A DNA stretch of 64,000 nucleotides, taken from assembly GCF_024679245.1 (NCBI RefSeq), contig NC_090184.1:882547-946546 (forward strand), in the 5' to 3' direction. Made by a program: the position numbers and the translations under genes. Shown here piece by piece: positions 48,201-60,200 of the stretch. The notes below the pieces were generated by a model. It searched no databases and was not told where the DNA came from. It worked only from the letters and a program-made list of their open reading frames with translations. The stretch is from Pseudorasbora parva (lineage: Eukaryota > Chordata > Actinopteri > Cypriniformes > Gobionidae). Position 1 is the first letter of the stretch. Each line of letters opens with the position of its first letter.

Positions 48201-51200
48201 AACAGCGGAAACACAGGATACTTGGAGCTGGGTGGGAACAGCGGAAACACAGGATACTTGGAGCTGGGAGGGAACAGCGGAAACACAGGATACTTGGAGC
48301 TGGGAGGGAACAGCGGAAACACAGGATTCTTGGAGCTGGGCAGGACCAGCAGAAACACAGGATACTTGGAACTAGGCAGGACAAGTTGAAACACAGGATA
48401 CTTAGAGCTGGGCAGGACCAGCAGAAACACAGGATACTTGGAGTTGGGCAGGACCAGCGGAAACACAGGATACTTGGAGCCGGGCAGGACCAGCAGAAAC
48501 ACAGGATACTTGGAGCTGGGCAGGACAAGTTGTGTGAGGTATGCCAGATCTAAAGCCTTAGTGTGGTCCTCTAGATTTTTCTCCGTCTGCTCTAGGTAGA
48601 GTTGTTGGATGGCCGGCGGAAAACAGAACAGGTGTAAAACTAATTAACAACCATAGAAACAAACAGGGAACTAGAACACTGGCAACCGGGGCTGAGGGAA
48701 AACTAAACTAAAACACAATTAACAAACTAAACATAACTGTAACATATACAATATTCAATATATTCTATTCAAACATGTTCATAACCATGCTTTATGGACT
48801 GAAGCCTCCAAAGGCCAAAAAAACTAAATGTACTTAAATTTTGAAGTTATTCTACTGATCTAAATTCTGCTTTTAATGGTCATAATATCTGGTATAGGAT
48901 CTTATAACACAAGATAATTTATTGTAAACTAATTTGTCTTTTTTGACAATACAGCAGTGCTGAAAAGAGAGTACAGTGAGCAGATGACAGCACTGCTGTA
49001 AATATAATACTGCTGAATGATTTATTAATAGCTCCTCCAGTACACTGCAGTGCTAAAAATATGTACCCTGTGACAGTGGAGAAGGGCAAAAGGGTTGTGT
49101 GTGCCAGAGCAAGTATATATTTGTGTTTATAAATGTGTAAATGTAGCAATGTCAGCATCATAATGTGGCATTTTAACATGATTTTGCATGCATGACGGTG
49201 TGTGTGTGTGTGTGTTAAGATCCATTTTTAAAGCAATTTTTCTATTGCTGTTTAAGACATTGCACATGCTGCAGGTCTCTGGTGTTCTGATAACGCTGCC
49301 GTTTCTCAAATTTCGCTGGTCGTCTGTCTGTGTAACCTGAGAGAGCACATTCTGTCCCCATTTTCCCCAAATGTTTGGTATCTCTCATCTTTTTGGGAGG
49401 ATTTTCAGAATTCAATGCAGTTATGTCTCTCACCTGTAGGGTGTATTCAAACCATGTAGGGTATTCCAAAATGTCCCACAAGGCCACAGGGTTGCGTTTT
49501 CTACTTTTATTTTGAAAGCTTGTTCTTTTGTGTATTGTTCCTTTTTCCTGCCTTCCCCTGATTACTTGTAAAATGTTAAAACTCAATAAAAGGTTGAAAT
49601 TTCTTGGTGATGGATTATTTTTGAGAGTGCAGTGTAAAATCTATAGATGTGTTAGATTTGACCTTGTCTTAAAATGGGCTTGATAACACACCTTTTGCCA
49701 TTTACTCTTGGTGTGCAAGCCTTCACAGCTTGCTAAATTCAGTACTTACAGTTTTAATGGGGAAAAGAGACAGTTTCGCCTGAGTGTTAAACATGTTTTA
49801 TTTATCCATATTGTCCTTAAAATCCTGGTACTTGGCCTTTTGGTTAGATTTTTCATGGTAACGCTTTATTTTGATAGTCCACTTTAGATTTCTACTAACT
49901 ATAAGTAACTTTGGGACAAATGGGACATAAATGCATTTAACCTGCAGTTACAATTGCATATTAACAATAATGTATTGAGATCAATGTTTGAAAAATAAAG
50001 TGTTACATTTTGAAATATGAAACGATTTTTTAAATAAGATAATATAAAAATGAAAGTAAACCACCTGTAGGTGGCAGCAAGTCACTCTTAATTTGTGAGT
50101 CATTGGGCCCTATCATACACCCGGTACAATGTGAGCCAGGCGTGACACAAGTGTGTTCTGCTCGTCTCAGCTCAGCGCAGTTCTCACATCCAGCTCCACT
50201 GTGTTTAAACATCAAATGCACTGGCGCATCTGTTCACCCATTGGGCGTCTGGTCTAAACCAGGTGTGTTCAGGAGCATTGTTGGAGTGTTGCTATTGTGA
50301 GGAATTGAAAACCACTGACCATTGACCAACTGGCTTTTAAAGGGAAACGGAGATGAAGCTCTGATTGGTTTATGGCTCATTACGCCCAAAACACACCCAC
50401 GAGGGACGACCCTTTTGGACCATGAGCCGGGCATGCCGACTGTTTTTTTCCGTTGTTAAACTAGCAAAAGTAAAACCAGACTAATAGGGCCCTCTGAGTC
50501 ATTCCTTTAAAGGTGGGGTAAGTGCTTTCTGGTAACCGTTGTTCTTATTTCAAATCACCAAAACAAGCTCCGATAGCTCCGCCCACACATACATAACCCA
50601 GGCAAAGACTACGGCAGAATCTGTGTTACTAATCCAGGTCAAATATACAATGAACAAGTCACCCCTTCCATCACAAAAACACAAACCATTCTCATGAACA
50701 ACTCGATAGAACACGAGCACAACAGTCCAGCTAACGACATATTACAATTATGACCGGATAAGGGTTATATAGATCATTAAAAGAGGAAACAAACATATAT
50801 TAGGAGTATAGTATCTTACTTGTCGGACACATTTTGTGAGCTGATCTTGAAACAGACAGTGAGGAGATTTAGATGCTCCATACGCTGTGGAAATGAACGG
50901 GTCTTTATCATCGCTGAAGTGAGCCACAATACGATCGCAAATGGACAAACGAGAACATGAGACACGAGCAAATTCTAGCAAAAGCAGCATATATTAGTTC
51001 TTGGCTAATGTGCATCATTTGTGCTTTGAATAATGACGTGCACTGAGCCTCTCTTCTCACCATCATTATTAGACACGCCCCTTACCTGCTGATTGGCTCA
51101 CTCTCTTCTCACCATCATTATTAGACACGCCCCTTACCTGCTGATTGGCTAACTCTCTCCTCACCATCATTATTAGACACGCCCCTTACTGCTGATTGGC

Positions 51201-54200
51201 TAACTCTCTCCTCACCATCATTATTAGACACGTCCCTTACCTGCTGATTGGCTAACTCTCTCCTCACCATCATTATTAGACACGCCCCTTACCTGCTGAT
51301 TGGCAAACTCTCTCCTCACCATCATTATTAGACACGTCCCTTACCTGCTGATTGGCAAACTCTCTCCTCACCATCATTATTAGACACGTCCCTTACCTGC
51401 TGATTGGCAAACTCTCTCCTCACCATCATTATTAGACACGCCCCTTACTGCTGATTAGCTAACTCTCTCCTCACCATCATTATTAGACACGTCCCTTACC
51501 TGCTGATTGGCAAACTCTCTCCTCACCATCAGTATTAGACACGCCCCTTACCTGCTGATTGGCAAACTCTCTCCTCACATCATAATTAGACACGCCCCTT
51601 ACCTGCTGATTGAATAACTCTCTCCTCACCCTCATTATTAGACACGCCCCTTACCTGCTGATTGAATAACTCTCTCCTCACCATCATTATTAGACACGCC
51701 CCTTACCTGCTGATTGAAAAACTCTCTCCTCACCCTCATTATTAGACACGCCCCTTACCTGCTGATTGGCTAACTCTCTCCTCACCTTCATTATTAGACA
51801 CGCCCCTTACCTGCTATTTGAATAACTCTCTCCTCACCATCATTATTAGACATGCCCCTTACCTGCTGATTGGCTAACTCTCTCCTCACCATCATTATTA
51901 GACACGCCCCTTACCTGCTGATTGGCTAACTCTCTCCTCACCATCATTATTAGACACGCCCCTTACCTGCTGATTGGCAAACTCTCTCCTCACCATCATT
52001 ATTAGACACGCCCCTTACCTGCTGATTGGCAAACTCTCTCCTCACCATCATTATTAGACACGCCCCTTACTGCTGATTGGCTAACTCTCTCCTCACCATC
52101 ATTATTAGACACGTCCCTTACCTGCTGATTGGCTAACTCTCTCCTCACCATCATTATTAGACACGCCCCTTACCTGCTGATTGGCAAACTCTCTCCTCAC
52201 ATCATAATTAGACACGCCCCTTACCTGCTGATTGAATAACTCTCTCCTCACCCTCATTATTAGACACGCCCCTTACCTGCTGATTGAATAACTCTCTCCT
52301 CACCATCATTATTAGACACGCCCCTTACCTGCTGATTGAAAAACTCTCTCCTCACCCTCATTATTAGACACGCCCCTTACCTGCTGATTGGCTAACTCTC
52401 TCCTCACCTTCATTATTAGACACGCCCCTTACCTGCTATTTGAATAACTCTCTCCTCACCATCATTATTAGACATGCCCCTTACCTGCTGATTGGCTAAC
52501 TCTCTCCTCACCATCATTATTAGACACGCCCCTTACCTGCTGATTGGCAAACTCTCTCCTCACCATCATTATTAGACACGTCCCTTACCTGCTGATTGGC
52601 TAACTCTCTCCTCACCATCATTATTAGACACGCCCCTTACCTGCTGATTGGCAAACTCTCTCCTCACATCATAATTAGACACGCCCCTTACCTGCTGATT
52701 GAATAACTCTCTCCTCACCCTCATTATTAGACACGCCCCTTACCTGCTGATTGAATAACTCTCTCCTCACCATCATTATTAGACACGCCCCTTACCTGCT
52801 GATTGAATAACTCTCTCCTCACCATCATTATTAGACACGCCCCTTACCTGCTGATTGGCTAACTCTCTCCTCACCATCATTATTAGACACGCCCCTTACC
52901 TGCTGATTGAATAACTCTCTCCTCACCATCATTATTAGACACGCCCCTTACTGCTGATTGGCTAACTCTCTCCTCACCATTATTAGACACGCCCCTTACC
53001 TGTTGATTGGCAAACTCTCTCCTCACCATCATTATTAGACACACCCCTTACCTGCTGATTGAATAACTCTCTCCTCACCATCATTATTAGACACGCCCCT
53101 TACTGCTGATTGGCTAACTCTCTCCTCACCATCATTATTAGACACGCCCCTTACTGCTGATTGGCTAACTCTCTCCTCACCTTCATTATTAGACATGCCC
53201 CTTACCTGCTGATTGGCTAACTCTCTCCTCACCATCATTATTAGACACGCCCCTTACTGCTGATTAGCTAACTCTCTCCTCACCTTCATTATTAGACATG
53301 CCCCTTACCTGCTGATTGGCTAACTCTCTCCTCACCTTAATTATTAGACACGCCCCTTACCTGTTGATTGACAAACTCTCTCCTCACCATCATTATTAGA
53401 CACGCCCCTTACCTGCTGATTGGCTACAAGTTTGTAATTGGACGCGACCCGAGTCCGTTTTGTGAAGCGGTTTTGAAATAACACTTTAACCGATTCGTTC
53501 AAACGGCTGATTCATTCAGGAACAAAGCAATTGAGTGAATCATTGAATCACTCAATCAACCGTTTTGTTCAAAAGGGCACTGCTAATTTATATCAAATGA
53601 TTTTTGGATTCAGAAGGTTGCAACTACATCTCAACTAAATCTCATTAGAGCATTATACTTAATTTCTGCTAACATTTGCAGACCTACTATGCTCCCCAAC
53701 AGACCTATAAGCAACATTGCATCTACGTCAACCTATTCCACTAACCCGAACCCTAAGCTAACAGTCTACTAATACTCTAATGAGAGCTAGCTGATACACT
53801 TTATTGGCAGAAGTATTGTGCCGCTCCTCCAGATCCCTGAGTTCAGGTGTTGGATCTCTTCATGGCCACAGGTGTATAACTCCAGCTCTCGGCCTGCAGA
53901 CGCTTCTACACACATTAGTGAAAGAATGGGTCGCTCTCAGGAGCTCAGTGAACTCAAGCGTGGGGCCGTGATAGGCTGACACCTGTGCAATAAGTCCATT
54001 CCTGACATTTCCTCACTACTAAATATTCCACGCTCAACTGTTAGTGGGATTATAACAAAGTGGAAGCCATTGAGAACAACAGCAACTCAGCCACGAAGTG
54101 TTAAATCCCAGAGCGGGGTCAGCGCATGCTGAGGGTCACAGTGCGCAGAAGTCTCCAACTTTCTGCAGAGTCAACAGCTCCAGACCTCCAGACTTCTGTG

Positions 54201-57200
54201 GCCTTCAGATGAGCTCAAGAACAGCGGAGAGAGCTTCATGGAATGGGTTTCCATGGCCGAGCAGCTCATCCAAGCCTTACATCACCAAGAGCAATGCAAA
54301 GCGTGGGATGCAGTGGAGTAAAGCAGCCGCCACTGGACTCTAGAGCAGTGAGACGTGTTCTCTGAGCGACCAATCACGCTTCAGTCTGACAATCCCATGG
54401 GTGAGCAGCTCATCCAAGCCTTACATCACCTTTTACCATTACATTGTAAAATCCCTCTTTGATCGGGTGTGGTTGATGGCATTGAAGTATTTGTCTGTTG
54501 TCACTTTGCAATTCATCGTAAATAAAGTCAGTCACAGATTCCTGTAGTGACGTATACAATGATTGTCTAAACTGCCTGCACTATGAGGTTGGTAATCTTT
54601 ATTTGTGGGACATCTGGCCGGGTCACAGCTGGATCTGTCAGTCTACTGCTTCCCAAGGGTCCCAAATTAACAGGCTCATATTAGCACATGGGTGGCATTC
54701 ACATAACAATTACGATTTATATTATGTAAGGGTTTTTATGGATCTGCTTGACCTAACAGCATAACCGTGTGTTTAGGTGATGAATTAGCTGTAAACTTGA
54801 CTAGAAATATGAGTTTGTAGTCTAGGAATAAGCTGTCAGTGTGTCTAAATACAGAGCAATGCTGGACTGAACTGCTAAAAACGCTTTTCTTACTTAGTAT
54901 TTTTGTCTTGTTTGTAGTCTAATCTAAAAATTCTTACATTAAGAAACATTTACTAGACAAGTAAAAATTATTGTCTTGTTCTGGGAAAAAATAACTCAAA
55001 ATGAAGAGAGTTTTTGCTTAAAATAAGATAAATAATCTGCCAATGGGGTGAGAAAAATAATCCTAATTTAAACAGAAAACAAGATTATTTTTTAATTCGT
55101 GTTGACCTCACCCTTGTCATATCTTTCTTTCTCTTTTCTGACAGTACGAGTACTTTAATGCCGTGTTAATCAATGAGATGGATGAAGAGGGCAAGAGCGT
55201 GGAGCTGGGTGGAGAATTCATCCTGCAGCCAAATGAACATTTCAACAATCTGTCAGTAAACCTCAGCCTCAGTGTCGTCCAGGTGCCCACTAACATGTAC
55301 AACAAAGGTATGAGCAGCACTGCACTGAACTAAACCCTAAGATTTCATACAGCAAAATAATGCTTTGATGCTCTAGGTCAGGGGTTTTTAAACGCAGGGT
55401 CGTGACCCTCAGGTGGGTTGCAAGACTTAAAAAATGGATTGCCAGGATGATCTAAGGAATATGGAGTTGCATTAAAAAGAACAATATTTTTCATAAAACC
55501 ATAGTCCACTGGAAAAAATGCTTTTCTTACTTAGCATTTTTGTCTTGTTTCTAGTCCAAACAGCTAAGAATTCTTAAAACAAGAAGAATTTACTAGACAA
55601 GCAAAAGTAATTGTCCTGTTTTGGGAAAAATAACTCAAATAAGCAAAATAATCTGCCAATGGGGTAAGCAAAATGATCTTGTTTTCTGTTTGAATTAAGA
55701 TTATTTTTCATAGATGATTTACGTGGAATTTAATGTGTGCATCGTTATTATATTGAACTGAAAGCCATTTTAAACAAAAATTACATTTTAGGTTTTTATT
55801 CAACTGGGCATGCACTACAAAAAATGCTCTTCTTTATTTAGTATTGTTTTCTTATTTCCAGTCCAAATATCTAAATGTTCTTAAAGGCCATCTTTCAATT
55901 TAATTTTATAACAAATTTTATACAGAATATTGTATGAACATGTCAATTTAAAAAGACATACATAATAATACATATGTTTTACAACACCCACGCGCAGAAA
56001 TTAAGAAATAAAGTGCCTGTTCTAAGCTACGCTCCAAAAACCGGCCTTTTCCCAGAGAACGCGTCATATGACGCAACGACAGGCAAACACAGGCGCTGCA
56101 GCGCTGGCTCTCAGTGTGGGTTACGGAGTCTGAGAGGTGGAAACAGAAAATAGAGATTTTCGTTATCGCAATTATAGTTATAGTAGGTTTGAGTCGTCAC
56201 AGTGGTGAATTCTGTTGTCCCAATGGTGAATCAAGAAAAGATCGTTGTTACAATGACTGTATTTACATGAACAGCATATTCCCGTCCTAGCCGAAAGACT
56301 AACTGCTTTCATACACATACTCCACAGTACATGTGAGCTCATTTACATTATGTCCGTCGGAAATACTAAGAGGTGAGTAGTATAACAGCCGACTGAGCTC
56401 GGCATTCCAGCTGTCCGGTTATGTTGTTCAGATTTACGGCCCAAACGCTTGACATCTGCAGAAGCAGAACATGCGGAGCGGGCACATAGGTCTAAAAGTA
56501 GTTAATGATTAAACATCAGTTTCTACAAACTTTCACGATAAACTATGTTGTGTAGAAATGCGCAGAATGGTCTATCTGACTGTCACATGTGTAAGCTATA
56601 GCCAACATCCTACAACATTCATTTAAAATCTGGGATCTAAATTAATTATTTTAAGACACATATTGCTGGCATAGATGGTGACAATCTACATGGATGCTTG
56701 AAAAACAACAAAGTCGACAACAATATTGCTAAATATGATTTATTAAAGATACTGCAATGTGATAAACATGGAGATAACGTTAGCCACAATTAGCTATAAC
56801 GTTACCCTGTGGTCACTCACCAAAGCCCCTCTCACACTGCACGTCAGGCCCGCAATATTCCCGGAACATTGCCGGGTCGCCTTCTGTGTGAAAGCACCAC
56901 GTCGCGGAATTAATTACCGAATTGAACCCGGGTCTGGGACCTAGTAACATTGCGGGGTTCGACCCGGGACGAGCGCTGAACAAAAGCCAAAACTAATGCC
57001 GCAACGTGTACTTAGTTATCCCACAACTCTATCTCTCTCCTCTGTCCATTTCCCCTTCCCCTTAACTCTCCCTGACCCCTCTCTCGCCTAGGCGGCTCGT
57101 AATTATACGGCAATAGCCCATCGTAAGAGTTGACATTTATCCCAACTGCAACCTCTTCGCTGTCTGACTCCATTACAAAGAGACGATGTTTACTGGCCGT

Positions 57201-60200
57201 TGCGTCACTTCCGATCAGAGCGTTTTTCACAACGGAAGTAATTTTACTCACAATTTCTTTTAAAAAACTGTTTTAATGCACATTTATGATTCATTTCTTC
57301 ACGCAAGTCGAGTTCCTATACTATTTATCTACACGTTCATTCACAGTGATCTTCAACTTGAAAGATGGGCTTTAAATCAAGATTCATTTACTAGACACGT
57401 AAAATGACATGATATTTTTGCTTATTTTCTGGATTTTTTTTTTAAAATGAAGAGAGTTTTTGCTTAAAACAGACAAAATGATCTGCCAATGGGGTGAGAA
57501 AAATAATCTTATTTCTGACTGAAATCTTGTTTCTTGTTTCCGAACAGAAATAAGATTATTTTTCTCACCCCATTGGCAGATTTTTTTGTCTGTTTTAAGC
57601 AAAAACTCTCTTCATTTACATTTGATTCTCAACAAAACAAGAACAAATATATTATGTCATTTTACCGATCTAGTAAATGCATCTTGATTTAAGAATTTTT
57701 AGACATTTGGACTGGAAACAAGAAAAGAATACTAAATAAGAAGAGCACTTTTTGCAGTGCAGATATATAACAATATATTGTGATTTCCGAATAGTGGATT
57801 CACTGATAAACATGGCTTCTGTTGCAGACTCAGCCATAATGAACGGGGTGTACTGGTCTGAGGCTTTAAATAAGGTGTTTGTGGACAACTTCAGAAGAGA
57901 CCCTTCTCTCATATGGCAGTACTTCGGGAGCGCCAAAGGTTTCTTTAGACAGTATCCAGGTGAGTTTCCAGACTATATTCCTCATAGGCTGGCGAGGTTT
58001 GAACAACGAGGTTTGAGCTTTATATTTTTACCTTAGCGTGATAAAAAGTAACCTTTAAATCGTGCATCCCTGCTTTGATGTAATGCTAATGTAATATGGC
58101 TATGTTGGGAAGCAACAACACAAAATATAAAAAAGCCCGGATCACATTTTTCTTTTTGTGGCAATTTTTTTCAGGTTAAATCGTATTCTAAATGTGCTCT
58201 GCTTTATTTTCTCACTTGTGTCTGTGGAAATAATTGGTCCTTATTAGCGATGTGCCAGTGTATCACATATTGATATCTGCTCAATAGACTATTAGACATT
58301 GCTAATTGCTTAATATCAGCTGATGATCAACACATTTGACCCTCTTTGTCGTCCTTATAATCAACCGCACACGATACCACTTTAACACACCTTTGAATGC
58401 GGAGAGTTAGATTCGCCGTGTACACCACCAAATGAAAAGGGTTCTCGCGCTTAAAAGGCCTAAACAGAAATGATCAGAAACAGCAGAACCGCTTCAAAAC
58501 GTCGTGTTGTTTTTGATTGAGATATATTTATTTTTAAATATCTTCTTTTGAGCTCTACACACGATAGACAATCACATCGATTTTGAACATTAAATTGAGT
58601 ACATGATGACAAAATCATGTCCCTTCAAGTGTTTTACTTTCACATGAATATATGGCACTTTCTCTCACCAGCCTAGATCTTTATACACTCCAGTTATTTT
58701 CCCAGAATTAAATGCATTACGTTTTCATTAAGTTGATATTTGACTTTCATCAGTTCATTCAAATAATGAGCCAGGAAGTAGATTAAGATTATGATTGATA
58801 TTGCTTCTGGTTCATTTCTCAGGGATGGTCAAGTCAAGAGCTTTTTATTTTGGGAGACAATGTTCTGTCTACTGCTCTGCTTGTTTATTTGGGAAATGCA
58901 GTTGTTAATCTTGGAGAAAGTGTGTACCCAGCAGTTGTATGTGGTGGTAGGGTAAAAAGCCAATGCAGACGGTTCTCTACCTTCACAGGTATAAAGTGGA
59001 CACCTGATGAACATGGGGTTCTAGAATTTGACTGTCGAAATCGGAAATGGTAAGTGATTCCCCCACCTGCTTTGAAGGCCTGCTAACATAAAGTTGAGGA
59101 TGTATACCTCTTATCCGTAAAAAGACTTATGGATGTAAATGTATTGTAACAAAATCTGCTTTTCCAATGTTGGGCCAAACCGTTCTCTTTGCTTAATTGT
59201 GTCATTTCAATACGATCCGGCCCAGCTGGTACAGTTATGGTTTCCTTCTCCACACACTGCAAAAATGCTTTACTTACTTGGTGTTTTTGTCTTGTTTCTA
59301 GTCCAAACATCTAAAAATTCTTAAAACAAGAAGTATTTACTAGACAAGCAAAAGTAATTGTCTTGTTTTGTGAAAAAATAACTCTAAATGAAGAGAGTTT
59401 TTGCTTAAAATAAGATAAATAATTGCCAATGGGGTGAGAAAAATATTCTTAAAACAAGATTATTTTTCTCACCCTATTGGCAGATTATTTATCTTATTTT
59501 AAGCAAAAACTCTCTTCATTTTGAGTTATTTTCCCCCCAAAACAAGACCATGCTGAGGCTCAAATGGGAATGTTCTGGAACCATTCCTTTCTGTTATTAG
59601 AACCGCTCTACCCAACGGTGGAAAAGTGGCTAAAGTACCAGTTCATATCTTTTTGACATTTAGGGCCCTATTTTACAGATCTGAGCTCGTCGTCTAAAGC
59701 TCACGCCGCAGGTGCACTTAGGGCGTGTCCGAATACACTTTTGCCAATTTAACGACGGAAAATTTCCAAAAGGGTCATCCCTCGTCTCTTAATGAGTCAT
59801 GGGTGTGTTTGGGGCGTAACGAGCAATAAACCAATCAGAGCCTCATCTCCCTTTCCCTTTAAAAGCCATGAGCGGATTCACTGATTACATGAGGAGAGAC
59901 TGAACGCTTCTCCAGAGAGAAATCCTTTAGTATTTTTTATATTTAAATGTGTGTGTGTGTGTGTGTGTGTGGGTGTGCTGCTGTGCGTTCCTGTGTGTGT
60001 AATAATCAGAGTATGTGTGCTGTGCTCCGTCTATAGGCTCATATTATATATATGAATTTTGAATAATCCGATCTAATATGATTTCCGACCTGTAAGGTTG
60101 CCAGAATAATAATCTTACACGGTGTGTTAATAGGCCAGAGGAGAACTGGCACCCCGACTGAGTCTGGTTTCTCCCAAGGTTTATTTTTCTCCATCATGCC

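Noticed and set aside
47351..48502. 383-residue open frame on the minus strand
   Set aside because: It is a direct product of a 36-bp tandem repeat whose unit lacks stops; equally long frames exist on the other strand and in other phases.
53035..53238. Repetitive minus-strand frame ([14 protein letters not shown] type)
   Set aside because: Artefact of the 52-bp minisatellite.
51049..53426. CRISPR-like array
   Set aside because: Units are contiguous near-identical 52-mers without unique spacers, in a vertebrate locus; it is a minisatellite.
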